From the NCBI RefSeq assembly GCF_047511655.1, contig NC_133390.1, positions 168,908,083-168,972,082 of the forward strand: a stretch of DNA of 64,000 bases, read 5' to 3'. The stretch is from Castor canadensis. Taxonomy: Eukaryota; Chordata; Mammalia; Rodentia; Castoridae. The notes below the pieces were generated by a model that had not been told where the DNA came from, searched no databases, and saw nothing but the letters and a program-made list of their open reading frames with translations. This document shows positions 42,540 to 53,423 of this stretch, one piece after another; position 1 is the first letter of the stretch, and the number at the start of each line of letters is the position of its first letter. The position numbers and the translations under genes are program-made.

Positions 42540-42718
42540 TTTTTGGGCGGTGCCAGGGTTTGAACTCAGGGCCTTGTGCTTAACTAGGCAGGTGCTCTAC
42601 CACTTGAGTCATTCCTGAGTCCTTTTGCTTTTCCAATAGGGTCTTGTGCTTTTGCCCAGGGTTGGCCTCAAACCTCAATCCTCCCACCTCGACCTCCAGA
42701 GCAGCTGGGAGCGCCTTG
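42540..42718 (-). repeat. B1-dID dimeric SINE, antisense
   Basis: GTGCCAGGGTTTGAACTCAG, CTAGGCAGGTGCTCTACCAC (tRNA-like half), then AATAGGGTCTTGTGCTTTTG and CTCCAGAGCAGCTGGGAGCG (B1 half, truncated). Confidence 0.86.
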
Positions 42719-42960
42719 TAAGCGCTTTGCGGGCTCAGGGCCAGAGAACCCGGGTCCCACTTGGGAGCCACCCCTGCCGCACCTTCTTTGCCTGTGCGGT
42801 GGGAAGGAAGCAGCCACACCACAGCACTGCTGGGTTACCTGAGCCAACGTGCCACACCGGGACCTGTGGAGCCCCTGGTGGCTGTGTGACTCACTACCTA
42901 CCAGAAGCCAGTGTCTTGTCTGCCTTCTTGTCCATCTGCCTGCATGAAAGGACAGTTTTT

Positions 42961-43004
42961 GGATGGATGGATGGATGGATGGATGGATGGATGGATGGAT
43001 GGAT
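42961..43004. repeat. (GGAT)11 tetranucleotide microsatellite
   Basis: Eleven perfect GGAT units. The overlapping frame reads MDGW repeated, an artefact of the array. Confidence 0.97.
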
Positions 43005-43469
43005 GACTGTCTACTCTCACCTCCTATCCCCAGTCCAAGGCTCTACCACTTCCCTCGTCCCATTTCCTGCACCTGAGGGACCGTAGGGGCAGCAGCTACT
43101 AGGTGTGGCATTTCTCTGGCCTGGGAGAGCCAAGGGCAGACAGAGTCAACTGAGTTCCTCCTCGTCAAAGTTCTCGTTGGTCCTCTACAGAGACAAGCGC
43201 TCAGCCCCCTGACTCTTCCCTGCCATCGCTGCGTGCACTAAATCCTGTTGAGTTTTAAAGGCTCAGAATTTTGTTTCTAACTCCAAGATAATTGGAGTTT
43301 AAAACACAGTAAGATAATTTCTCAGACAGCACTGAGTGTTCCCACAAACATGGGACAGCAGGTGTTACAGAGCTGCTGGCAGGAGACTAATCTGTTGTTG
43401 TCAAGAGTCATGACCTGCAGTTTCATTCCTCGTTTCAAAGTCTCCTGTGCCCCAGGACACTCATGTGAG
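43005..43469. other. Intergenic sequence, no gene seen
   Basis: Nothing assignable. Confidence 0.4.
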
Positions 43470-43690
43470 GGTGTTGATGGCGTTGATGGTGGCATTGCTT
43501 ATAATAGTGAAAAACTGTGGGGGGGGAGACTCTCTAAGTGTCCCAGTGAATAGAAAAAACGCGTGTGTGCAAGTGAATATTAGGTGACTGAGAAGAAGGG
43601 CCACGAGTCACATATGGCCGTGTTCTATATGAAAGCCCGTATGATGTGATGTCGTCTATAAAAAAGTTCTTAGAATATGATGAGGCATCA
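43470..43690 (+). mobile_element. Old L1M 3' region fragment
   Basis: TGGCATTGCTTATAATAGTG then AAAAACTGTGG and CTAAGTGTCCCAGTGAATAG echo the L1 order GCA.TATTTATAATAGC.AAAAACTGG..CTAAATGTCCATCAATAG, with a G8 insertion. Confidence 0.6.
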
Positions 43691-43769
43691 TTCACTCATT
43701 TGTATAGGGATGGAAGCTGGGCCAGGCATAAGGAAGTCCCCAGTAGGGGAGACGCCATCAGGGGACAGT

Positions 43770-43950
43770 GCTGTGGTTCCAGTGTGGGCTCTGGAGTCAG
43801 AGGGTCCTGGTTTGCATCCGGCTGATTCGTCAAGGCACTCAACTTCTCTGAGCCTCAGTTTCCTTATGTGAAAAACGGGACTGATAATGGTATCCACCCC
43901 AGGGTTTTGCAAGGATTAATGAGTGGTACACGTAAACCGCCGCACGGAGG
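43770..43950 (+). repeat. MIR SINE, near full length
   Basis: GGGCTCTGGAGTCAGAGGGT, ACTCAACTTCTCTGAGCCTC, AGTTTCCTTATGTGAAAAAC and CCCAGGGTTTTGCAAGGATT are MIR landmarks in sense order. Confidence 0.88.
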
Positions 43951-45524
43951 CCGTGCACACGGCTGGATCCAGTGCGTGTACCCAAGGCTTGCGTGTTCAG
44001 GATGCATGCAGAGGGGGCAGGAAAGACACCAGCTTCAGAACTCGAACTCTTTCTAATTGTTTTGGTAATTACCGTCATCACAGAGGCCTTGAAATGTACA
44101 CAGATAGTTATTTTAAAAAAGAAAGAAAGCAAATTAAGGGGACTAAGAGTGTCACCCCAATCCTTGAAAACCACTGATAGCATTTTAATGACTTCCCTTG
44201 CAGTTACTCTTTTGTGGTAATATGAATTCACACATACCTAGAGTGTGCCCGTTTCTGTGTATCTATACATCCTGGTCTGTCTGTCTCTCTATCTGAGACA
44301 CCTTCCCACTCACGGTCTGCATTCTGCCCTCTCTGTTTCTCACGTGGGCAGACTCAATGAGTGTCTGAGCAATCCCTCCATCTTCTCTGCCAACATAACC
44401 CTATTTTTGTTCATGTACTTGGCCCAGAGTCCCATGATCTCGGAGAAGATGCATAGAGGTAAATGTATGTATGCTCCAGCTATAGAGTCAAGCAAGACTG
44501 AAGATAAGTTTGATGGGAAAGCTTTTAGGAAGAAGTTTTCCACTCTGATAAAAGGCAAGACTGAATTTCTGCCCCTCTCTTGGTCACTTCCCCTTCTTGT
44601 CTTTGAATGAGACTGTGATGTCTGGAGTGGTGGCATCCATTCTATGCTCATGAGGTAGCAATCCTAACGACAAACTGTTCACACAACAAGGATATTGGAA
44701 CGGAAAGACAGACAGAGCCTGAGTACTTGATGTTACCATTGTGGTCCTAGACTAACCCCAAAACCACTAACCTTGAGATTTCTTAAAGAAACAAAGTGCT
44801 GTCATGATTGAAGATGCCAATTGTCCTATTGTCCATTACTTGCTGCCAGAAGCGCTGCAGATTCACTTACTGGAGACTTCTAGACAATTCCGGTCTGTTT
44901 AAAGAACACGGGTCATTGTTACCTGAAGACCCACTACCGTTTCCGTGTTCTTTTCCCAACTGCAAAGAGCAATGTCCTAGTGCCTTACCTCGCTTTCGCG
45001 TACTATGGGAAAAGAGCTTTCCCACGTTCTCAGAGCCTCGCAGCGTTGACTCCGAGTCCTCTGCCAGTGCCGCACCCTGTGGGTCTGCTTCTTCCCTTTC
45101 TGTCTGAGTGCACTTCGGCTTTTTCTTCCCTCCTTCCTCCAGGGTCGGCTTTTGCTGTGGATTTTCACTCTGCTGCAAACGCTCACCCCTTGGTCCAGGG
45201 TGGGAGCTCGCTCTTGGCAGAACTCAAGCTTCAGCTTGTTCTCTTACTCAGTCAAGCACCAGGGCAGCTCAGCATTCACAGGGGCTTTGCTTCCTCCTGC
45301 CTCTGAGGACATCCCCAACGGAGGCTGTGCTCTTCCTCCATACTGTGACCTTCCGTTCTGTGACCTTCGCTGGGGTGAGGCTTAGGTGACACTCTGATGT
45401 CACCAGCGATGACATCCCCCGCCCCCGTGCTCCTTCCAAGCACCGTTGCAGAACCAGGGCAGGAGGTGGACAGTGAAGACGGGTGGCGGATCGGCCACAG
45501 ACACTTCGAGTTACTTTTAGGTAC
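43951..45524. other. Intergenic sequence, no gene seen
   Basis: About 1.6 kb. It includes paired TGACCTT motifs at 45346 and 45361. Overlapping frames of 80-130 codons on both strands carry no motif. Confidence 0.4.
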
Positions 45525-45760
45525 AGTGTGAGTGTGCGTGTGTGCATGTGTGTGTGCACTCGTGTGAGCGATCGGTGTGAAATGCATGGCTGTGTGCGTG
45601 TATGTGCACAGGTGCATGTGTGTGGGTGTCTGCGTGTGCACGTGTGAGCCTATATGTAAACACACGTGCCTGTGTGCACGCGTGCTTGTGCGTGTATGTT
45701 TGCACGTGTGCATGTGCGTGTGCGCGTGTGCATGCGTGCAGGCGCATGGGTGCTTGTGTG
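45525..45760. repeat. Degenerate (TG)n/(CG) alternating purine-pyrimidine tract
   Basis: About 235 bases of almost unbroken alternating purine-pyrimidine sequence mixing TG, CG and CA steps (for example GTGCATGTGCGTGTGCGCGT). It accounts for the 172-codon His-rich and Cys/Val-rich frames over it. Confidence 0.93.
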
Positions 45761-45804
45761 GTTCCCTGCCCCATACAGATGCACAGATGTTCAAAACATT
45801 TATC

Positions 45805-47290
45805 GATTAACTGCCCTTTCCCCACAGAATGTCCTTGCTACCTTTGTCACAAATCCATCCACTGCACACTTGCAGTGTACTCGGGATCCCCTGTCTGCTT
45901 CATTAATCTGTGCGTCTGTCCTTCCACCAGCACCGCCCCACTGGCTTAGCCTTTCTGGTGTGCAGTTGGATGGGCGTTGGACGCAGACCTCTTTACACTG
46001 ATGTTCGGGAGAAAACTTTTAGGCTAGCTCTTCTAAGTAGTAGACACAAGTTTTATTTTTTGGTTTTTGGCTTTTATGAGCTAGGGACTCTCCGTGTAGC
46101 CCAGACTGGCCTCAAGCTTGGGGTCCTCCTGCCTCAGTCTCCAGAGTGCTGTGACTAAAGGTGTGTGCCACCACGCCTAGCTTAGTGGTTTTTAAAGATG
46201 GCCTTTATCAGGCGGAGGGTGCCTTCTACTCCAAATTCCTGTGAGCTTTTATTTTGATTTTTTAAAAATCAGAATGGTGTTGAGTTTTGTCACATATTTT
46301 AACCACATTTACAAAATGAACATGCTTTTCCTTTTTTATTTTATTTTTACAATGAATTACAGTGATTATTGATCGCTAAGCCAGTCGTTCATTCTGGAGT
46401 CAGCCCACTGGAACGTGGCAATTATCCGTTTTTATGTCACTTTATCCAACTGTCTGACATTTTGCTGCAGATGTTCGGGTCTGTGTTTATAAGTCACCGC
46501 TCTGCACTTTCCTTTTTTGGGATGACTTTGTCCAGATTGGAGGTCAGGACAATGCCACCTGATTAAAAGCCAGAGGCGTTGTCACCTCTTCGAGTGTCTG
46601 AGGCTGCGCTTTTCCCTCCTGCGACAGCTCAGCTGAGGCAAGCATTTTCTTGTGGGTGCTTTCAGATTTGCCATTCAGCTAATTTAGTCACTCTGGAGAT
46701 GATCTGATTGTTCGTGGGACATTGCTGGTTTTAATGTGTTAGCACAAAGGCTTCACGGTGTTCCCTCTTGCCCTTTGCATGCACCTGGGCTCTGTGATGA
46801 TTCTGACATTGGCAGTTGGTGTTTGACCTTTTTAAAAATCTGCATAACTGTGTAACAGCTTTACGGATCTTTCACAGAATCAGCTTTGGTTTCATAGACT
46901 TTTCCATCTTCCATCCTCTGTTTCAGTTTGTTCTTACCTTCACTATTTCCTTCTTCTGTTTACTTCGAGTTTAATTTGTTGTGGTTTTTAGTTTCTCGCT
47001 TACGTTCTAAACTTAGTATCTGAAGATTTAAAGTGTCCTCTAAGCACCACTTCAATCGTATCCTCTAAACATTGTGTTCTATTTTCATTGTTATTCAATT
47101 TAAGACATTTTATAATTTATGTTGTGATTTCTTCCTTAATATGTATTTTGTCTAATCCTAAAATACTTGGGAATTTCCCTAGGTATCTTAATAGTATTGA
47201 TTTAATTCCAGGTGTCCAGAGAATATAACCTGCTCTCCGGGTGGCTTCTAGGCACGATGAAGTTGAAAACTGCACAGGATCTGATGGGTT
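45805..47290 (-). mobile_element. Old L1 (L1M-type) ORF2 fragment, antisense, about 1.5 kb
   Basis: The antisense landmarks follow L1 order from 3' to 5'. They are CCTTTCCCCACAGAATGTCC with ACCTTTGTCACAAATCCATC, GATGGCCTTTATCAGGCGGA, ATGGTGTTGAGTTTTGTCAC, CAGCTTTGGTTTCATAGACT, TATTTCCTTCTTCTGTTTAC, GTCCTCTAAGCACCACTTCA and TTGTGATTTCTTCCTTAATA. It is extensively mutated with no usable frame. A B1 is inserted at 46058-46183. Confidence 0.82.
46058..46183 (-). repeat. B1-like SINE nested in old L1
   Basis: TGAGCTAGGGACTCTCCGTG, TAGCCCAGACTGGCCTCAAG, CAGTCTCCAGAGTGCTGTGA, with L1 sequence continuing on both sides. The B1 is therefore younger than the L1. Confidence 0.9.
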
Positions 47291-47999
47291 CCAGGGCAGG
47301 ACCACGGGTTTCATCTTTAGGCTTCTGTTAGCTGGCCTGTAGTGCCTCGCCCCAGGCCTGCACACGGAAGGCCCTCAGTGCACACGCTGACATGCATGCA
47401 CTGACATTTGTACTAATTGCAGAACGGTCCATCCTTCCTTTGAAAGGCATTTCTGTCTCTGGTCTTGAACTCATCATCGATCTTGCAGCCGTGGGGTTGT
47501 GGTTGGTTGAAGTTCACCTGCCAAGTTCATTCAGGGGCGTGCAGGGTTCTGACATCACCGGTGCTTCTCTCTCCAGCTCTCAGTTCTGTTTTCTTAGGGG
47601 GTGGCCTTGTCCCACTTTTAAGAGAATCCTGCTGTCAACATTGCTGAACTCACCTGGTCCTTATACTTACTCCTCCAAAGTAAATGGGCTCTGCCCAAAG
47701 TCCCAGGAGGACCTGGCTTTAGTCACATGCCCATTCTCCAATCAAGCACTGTCGCCAGGGGGCTGGCTTGCTCTGATTGGTCAGTTCTGAGGCAGGAGCG
47801 GCCTGGTGGTGACACTGACATTCCTATGGGTGAGGAAGGAGGAGGCTGAGCGCTCAGGCACAGACAACTCTTACCACAGTAGTTGACATAACCAATGTCA
47901 CGCCTGTTTGTGGCTTTCAACCAAGAAAAGAAACTTTAGAATTGAATGTGTGAAATGGACCCCCTTCTTACTCCAGGGAGGTTGGGCAAATTCCATAAG
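47291..47999. other. Intergenic sequence, no gene seen
   Basis: A 132-codon + frame (47392-47790) has no motif. May include the decayed end of the L1. Confidence 0.35.
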
Positions 48000-48100
48000 C
48001 CAGTCATTCCTGACTCTGACTGTAAATCAAAATCACCCTAAAAATTACAGCTGCTGGGACCCTCCCCAGACCTAAAAGATCAGAATCCACTGGAGGTGAC
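48000..48100 (+). mobile_element. MER5/MER20-like hAT fragment
   Basis: CAAAATCACCCTAAAAATTA, CTGCTGGGACCCTCCCCAGA and TCAGAATCCACTGG follow the order of this family (AATCACCT.., TGCTGGG.CCC.CCCCAGA, CTGATTCA.T.GG). Confidence 0.6.
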
Positions 48101-48569
48101 AGGGTGGGGGTGGTAATGACCACGCCCTGCCAGCCTGTGTCCTCTCCTTCTCCAGTATCATCCCAGGAGGAGAGGGAGCTTACGACCTGGGCCCGGCCAG
48201 TGGGAGAATTTGGTGCCTCTGTCCACAGCAATCGGTTCAGGAAGGGTGGCACCGAGGTGTACCACTGAGCCAGTGAGACCCAGCCCCAGCATTTGATGGC
48301 ACATCTTGGGAAACAGTCCCATCTCTTTCCGTCAGAAGCACTCGCTGTGCAGTGGCCGGGGCTGCCCCATGGGGAAGCACCTCAGGGAGGATTCTAACAA
48401 CCCATGGCAAACAGCTCCAGGCCTGGAGAGCTGAGAGCACATGCCACAGAGAGGTGAGGGTCCCGCCCAGCTCTGCGCATGCAGTGAGAGCGCCCCTCAC
48501 CTCCTGCAGAGAGAAGCAGCCAGACTTTTGCTTTTCTGTTTCCCATGCATGAAGCAAAAGCTTCCTTCT
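48101..48569. other. Intergenic sequence, no gene seen
   Basis: A 148-codon minus-strand frame (48237-48683) partly crosses the following SINE and has no motif. Confidence 0.4.
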
Positions 48570-48638
48570 TTCTTTGCAGTGCTGGAGAATGGAACCCGGG
48601 GCCTCACACAAGCGCCCTACCTCTGAGCCCCAGCCCCA
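48570..48638 (-). repeat. ID-like SINE unit, antisense
   Basis: CAGTGCTGGAGAATGGAACC, GGGGCCTCACACAAGCGCCC, TACCTCTGAGCCCCAGCCCC is the reverse complement of a standalone ID-type element. Confidence 0.82.
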
Positions 48639-48879
48639 AATCTTCCTAAGTCTTCCATGCATAACCAGAGCTGACGCATTCACTCAGCAGCTGGTTTGTG
48701 AGCCTCTGCTCTGCACTGGGTAGCCACAGTAAGCACCGCATCCCCTGTGGAGACAGCCACCAGAGAACAGTGGTCTGTGACACCTGTCTGCGTTCATCAC
48801 AAACCCCTGCAGCAAGAGCTAAAGCAGGGAAGGAGGGTGAGGGCAAGGTTGGGGGTGGAATCAAAATGGCCCCTGGGGA

Positions 48880-49060
48880 AGGTTTCGGGTGACATTTGTG
48901 ACATTTGAATTGAGACCCAAGGAAGTGAAGAAGGAAACAGAGCAGATACTGGGACAGGAGAGGTCCAGCTGAGGGGACAGCCAGGCAGAGGTGCAGACCT
49001 GAAGCATTTTCAAGGAAGAACAGGACGCCTGTGTGGCCCAGGAAAGAGGAGAAGGAAGAG
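48880..49060 (-). repeat. L2 LINE 3' fragment
   Basis: GTGACATTTGAATTGAGACC then AAGGAAGTGAAGAAGG and the following region match antisense L2 (GTGACATTTGAGC..AGACCTGAAGGAAGTGA). Confidence 0.65.
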
Positions 49061-49189
49061 TAGGCATGAATAAAATCAGACACATGCCGGGAGCCACACC
49101 ACGGGGCCCTTGAGCACCCACATCAGGCCTCTGACTTGTCCCTGGGCCGAGGAGGGAGCTGTGGCAGGAATCTGAGCCGGGGAGAGCTG

Positions 49190-49265
49190 CGGAGTGCTGA
49201 CCTTGGGCAAGTCACTCCAGTTCTGAGGGCTTCACTGCCTCATCTCTGAAATGGGCTGATCCTGT
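49190..49265 (+). repeat. MIR SINE fragment
   Basis: CCTTGGGCAAGTCACTCCAG then CTGCCTCATCTCTGAAATGG is the MIR core in sense orientation. Confidence 0.78.
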
Positions 49266-50199
49266 CAGACAGGTGCCACAGAACCATGTTGCTGGCAAGA
49301 TCCACCCAGCTGAAGTCTGCCGGTAAAAGACTAAGGAGGAACGGATCCTTACCTGGTCTCCGAGTTTCATCACCAAGACACTTGCTGATTACAGAGGAAA
49401 GCCCAGTAACTTGACAGCAGAAACAGCCAGCAGACACCACCAGGCACCAAGAGGTCAGGGGTAACTCATCAGTAGGAGATACGGTGACAAAAGGCAGTCC
49501 TTAGACCATGTCCACATCCCTTCTAAAAGGCTCCGGCCTCAAAATCACAGCATCCATCTAATCACAGGAAGACGCCTGACCAGCCCAATTTGAAAGACAA
49601 CCTGCCAAATACTGACTGTGGTTCTCCTGGGCCAAGGCCATGAGAAACAGGAGGGTGGAGAAACTGTCCCAGATTGGGGGAGACCAATGGACAGAGTGTC
49701 TGATGGAATGTGGACCCCTGGATTGGCATTGGGGATGGAGAAAGGTCATAAGTGGGAACACTAGTGAAATTTGAATGGGGGAACAGGTTAGCTAACAGGA
49801 TAACACCAATGAGAATTTGATAAACTTGGCATTTGAATTGTGGGTAAGTAGTTAATACTGAGAAAGGGCGTGACAGGCATATGAAAAACCTCTACCATTT
49901 CTATAACTTTCCTGACAGTAGTTCAAACTCCAAAATTAGCAGTTCCTACTGTGTGGGCATGGCGTGTTCGGTGTGTGGGTCGAACACCTGTGAAGCCCAC
50001 AGTGCATGTGGGATGACCATTCTGTAGGCACCAGTGACTGCTACTCCTGACTGCATTGCATCTGTCATCAAACACGTGCTCACTGCTGCTTGGTGGCCTC
50101 CCCTATCTCTCGCCCTTGTCAGTGACTTCTCTGTTGGGACTGGGTAAACACAATACTGCAAATCAGTCCTAAGAAAGCAAGAGTTGGAACAAAGGCATT
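49266..50199. other. Intergenic sequence, no gene seen
   Basis: About 0.9 kb with no assignable element. Confidence 0.4.
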
Positions 50200-50392
50200 C
50201 AGGCACCAGTGGCTCATTCCTGTAATCCTAGCTACTCAGGAGGCAGAGATCAGGAGGATCACAGTTCAAAGCCAGCCCAGGCAAATAGTTTGAGAGACCT
50301 TATCTTTAAAAACCCTTCACAAAAAAGGGCTGGTGGAGTAGCTCAAGGTGTAGACCCTGAGTTCGAGCCCCAGTACCACAAAAAAAAAAAAG
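50200..50392 (+). repeat. B1-dID SINE of the short (deleted) dID subtype
   Basis: The B1 half (CAGGCACCAGTGGCTCATTC, TGTAATCCTAGCTACTCAGG) is normal. In the tRNA-like half, GGCTGGTGGAGTAGCTCAAG runs straight into GTGTAGACCCTGAGTTCGAG, losing about 23 bases between the A and B boxes seen in other copies. The element at 56485-56678 shares the same deletion. Confidence 0.92.
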
Positions 50393-51010
50393 AAAAACCC
50401 CACAAAAACAAGAGGAATAAATGCAAAATACCTTTAACTGTCTGCATCACTCCCCCCATGACACAGATACCAGAGGCTCCTTAATGCCAAGGGTACTAGA
50501 CCAACAACCTGCACCTGCACCCTGGGGGCAGGTGGAGAAATGGATCTGAGAAGGTCTTTGAGGGAAAAGACGGAGCCTCCATCCTGCATCCACCTGCCAA
50601 GGTGACCATAGCAAACAGGCTGCGTTTGGTTCTATCCTGGGTCACGGTTTCCCCCAATCTGTGGCCTGCAAACTTCTGACCAGGCACATCTGCTAAGGAA
50701 ACCTTGGGACAATTCCTCTAATAAAATTTATTTGCCTAATTCATCATCTAGTCCATGAATAGGAAAGGATTGGAGCAGGGGGAAAAAGGTGAAAAAGTGA
50801 TCAGGAAGAAATAAATAATATTTTGAGAAAACATGTTCAGTGACGTAAACAGTTGTTACTGTTATTACCTCATGGTTTACAGTTTAAAGTGACATGATGG
50901 TGTTTCTAGCAACACTAGGTTTCAGTGGCTGTCACACATGAAGCCATGGCCTTATGAAGACAGTCCGAATGGAGGAGGGAATGCCTCTAAAAATGCCTTC
51001 TCCCTTCCAG
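50393..51010. other. Repeat-poor intergenic sequence
   Basis: AT-rich in 50700-50920 with a CRE-like TGACGTAA at about 50842. No gene. It immediately precedes a possible cryptic exon. Confidence 0.35.
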
Positions 51011-51082
51011 CTCTATGCACCATGTTTGCAAAGGTTTTGGCTGAAATTTGTCTGGCTCTTGCTATTTCCATTCGGCCTCTGG
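51011..51082 (+). other. Possible small exon with start codon (speculative)
   Basis: TGCCTTCTCCCTTCCAG is a good acceptor ending at 51010. CTGG/GTAAGT is a strong donor at 51083. Between them an ATG at 51022, in fair Kozak context (GCACCATGT), starts MFAKVLAEICLALAIS, which looks like a signal peptide and is open to the donor in phase 1. An earlier out-of-frame ATG lies at 51015. Read through unspliced, the frame stops at once. No partner exon was found in the window and I do not recognise the protein, so chance remains likely. Confidence 0.2.
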
Positions 51083-51193
51083 GTAAGTGGCTGGTCTTAA
51101 AAACAAAGTGTTGAATATCTATACTTTAACACGTGTGTCTAAAACTCAATGAAATGCTAGGTTGGAATAGTTTTGGATTATAATAGAAATTTG

Positions 51194-51300
51194 AGCCAGG
51201 CATGGTGGTGCACATCTGCAATCCCAGTACTCAAGAAGATTGAGAGTTCAAAGCCAGCCTGGGATACATAGTAAGGCTCTGTCTCTCAAATAATATAAAT
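51194..51300 (+). repeat. B1-like SINE
   Basis: AGCCAGGCATGGTGGTGCAC, TGCAATCCCAGTACTCAAGA and AAAGCCAGCCTGGGATACAT, ending in a short AT-rich tail. Confidence 0.9.
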
Positions 51301-51359
51301 ATATCAACAGTAATACCTTAATAAGAACTTCTCAAGCCCTGATTTTCAAAAGGTTCTCT

Positions 51360-51421
51360 GCACAACCCACTCTCTTCCATCCTTCCTTCCCTCTTTCTCC
51401 TTCCTTCTTTTTTTTTTTTTT
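51360..51421. repeat. Pyrimidine tract (CTTC/T)n
   Basis: CCTTCC units ending in a run of T. No SINE body follows on the right, so it is either an isolated tract or the tail of an unrecognised antisense insert. Confidence 0.85.
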
Positions 51422-52007
51422 AAACCATTTTTTCTCTCATTTGTTTCATAGAGTAAGCACATGGCTGACCAAGCATGTGGACCGAGATGAAGCTGACTTT
51501 CCCTCCTCCAGTGCTCATGTGACAACTCTCATCCTCTCCCAAGGGACTTCTTAGGCCACCTTTTGTTTCCACTTGGGAAGGTCTAACTAGAATGGCTGTG
51601 AAGTCCCTGTACGTGTGGCTAAGGGGTTGTGCCACCCACAGCCCACAGGCAGTCTCCAGATCATCCCTCTGGGACCATGGCCTCTCCAGCAGGGTGATGT
51701 AAGCCTCTTCCCCAGGGCTGTCCTCCAACTGCCCATCACATCCCATGGGCACTTCCCACAGCCAAGGGGAGGTGAGTGACAGCTTCACAGGCTGGCGGTG
51801 CAAACACTGTGCATGAGGCCCCTCCCAGGAGGAGGGAGCTGGGGACAGGAAGAAGGGGGGATGGGCAGGCTGGGCTCTGTTTCAGCCAGGGTAGGGAGAG
51901 GTTCAAGAATTCTCCATCTGAACCCAGCTCAGCATTTCAATCTAGAATTGTATTTGCAGAAGCAGGCTCTGTGTCTGACTTGGCATTTTGATATCTAGCA
52001 CACAGTG
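51422..52007. other. Intergenic sequence, no gene seen
   Basis: A 127-codon minus-strand frame (51420-51803) has no motif. Confidence 0.4.
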
Positions 52008-52300
52008 CTATGGTTGAATCTTCAATGCCCCTCAAAGGCCCGGGTGTTGGGGGCTTAGTCCTCAGAGTGGCCCTATTAGGAGGTTGTGGAGACTTTAACA
52101 AGTGAGGCCTAGTGGGAAGTTTTGGGGAGGCCCCCAACAAGGCTCCCGGGACCTCAGCTGTTTCTCTGCCACAGGCCCAAGCAACAGGGCCAACCAGTCA
52201 TGAACTGGAGTCTCCCAAACTGTATGCCAAGTAAACCTTTTCTCTTATAAGTTGATTGTCTCAGGTATTTTGTTATAGCAGGGGAAAGCTGACTGGCACA
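52008..52300 (+). mobile_element. ERVL-MaLR LTR (MST/MLT1-like)
   Basis: CTATGGTTGAATCTTCAATG, CTTAGTCCTCAGAGTGGCCC, AGTGAGGCCTAGTGGGAAGT, CCAAGCAACAGGGCCAACCA, CCAAGTAAACCTTTTCTCTT, ATAAGTTGATTGTCTCAGGT and AGCTGACTGGCACA are in LTR order. It is a solo LTR with internal deletion. Confidence 0.78.
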
Positions 52301-52789
52301 CATGGTAGGTGGGCCTCAGTTCTTTGTTTTCCTGTCCTGGGTCCCACAGACTGATAGAAATAGCCAGTTCCTGGCTGATGCCATTCAGCTTCTCCCTGGC
52401 AGCAAAGACAGGATGGTCCTGACCTCCTTGGCGTTTGCTCCTGCTGAGGGTGTGCTGTCCCTCCCACAGCCATTGAATAACTTTGCAGGGAGAGGTGACA
52501 GGACAGCCAGGCATCCCAGACACACTAACATTTCTTTGTGCTGGCTTATGAACGGCTTGAAAATGTGTTTCTCCCTGTAAATGGGACCAACGTTGTCTTG
52601 GGATGAGGTGATGCCTGGCCCAGCAGCTGGGGTCCAAGTTCACAGCCAACACTGCACAATCCTTTCAGCACCCGTGGGGGGCCCAGGGTCATCTCACCGA
52701 AGCCCCATGCCCCCCTGACACCTACCTGCCCCCACGAGGGCGTTCTCCCCCTGCCCCTTTCTCGCCCATCCTCGCTACCTGGCCTTCAC
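52301..52789. other. Intergenic sequence, no gene seen
   Basis: C-rich around 52710-52760. Nothing assignable. Confidence 0.4.
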
Positions 52790-53215
52790 CTTAGTTGATG
52801 TGTGTCTTTGAGAGAATGCCAGGTTAATTCCTGTCCTCTTTGCTTCCCACCATTTCATGCTAATGGCCGCTATTTACACGCATCTCTCGAAGGGGACCTT
52901 TGTTTAAATTTGATCCTTCAGTCTTAACTCTGCCCCCAAGCTCGCCAGAGCCATCACCCAATGCTTCAATTTCTAATTTGATACAATTGTACAGAATTAT
53001 GGGGAAAATAGAGTCTAAACAATGGACTTGAGTTTTTTTTAAAAAGAATCAAGCAGGAATTAATTTTCCAAAATAATTGTCTAGAGGTGATTCAATTTCA
53101 CGTTCTTTTTAAATATGTATTTTTCAGTGCACTATGGCTGGAAGGGCTGATTTAAAATTAATGTGTATAGTTAAACTGTGAATAAATCATAAAATAAAAC
53201 TCTGCCATGAAGTAA
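52790..53215. promoter_or_regulatory. Candidate conserved noncoding element
   Basis: A repeat-free block between an LTR and a SINE. It contains CATTTCATGCTAATGGCCGC, CCTTTGTTTAAATTTGATCC, TTGATACAATTGTACAG, AGGAATTAATTTTCCAAAAT, AATTGTCTAGAGGTGATTCA and TTTAAAATTAATGTG. POU/octamer-like, SOX-like and homeodomain-like cores are dense. It lies about 10 kb upstream of the right-end promoter. Enhancer role is inferred from texture. Confidence 0.45.
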
Positions 53216-53344
53216 AACTCCACTCTGACAATGAAATTCTGCCTTCCTGGTAACCTCTCTTCCTCCCCACGCCCCACTGCCAAAATAAGTTTATGGATGG
53301 AGGCACAAAGACTTCACTTTTGACATGTTGTTCTGTTGTTGTTT

Positions 53345-53423
53345 GGGAGGTCCTGGGATTTGAACTCATGTCCTCACACTTACTAGGCAGAGCACTCTAC
53401 CACTCAAGCCACACCCCAGGCCT
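53345..53423 (-). repeat. ID-like SINE unit (dID), antisense
   Basis: TCCTGGGATTTGAACTCATG, CTTACTAGGCAGAGCACTCT and CAAGCCACACCCCAGGCC form the reverse complement of a lone tRNA-like half. Confidence 0.85.

Noticed and set aside
42961..43004. Tandem array considered as CRISPR or coding repeat
   Set aside because: A pure tetranucleotide microsatellite with no spacers.
45276..45825. 172-codon and 102-codon His/Thr-rich minus frames, and Cys/Val-rich plus frames
   Set aside because: Translation of the alternating TG/CA tract.
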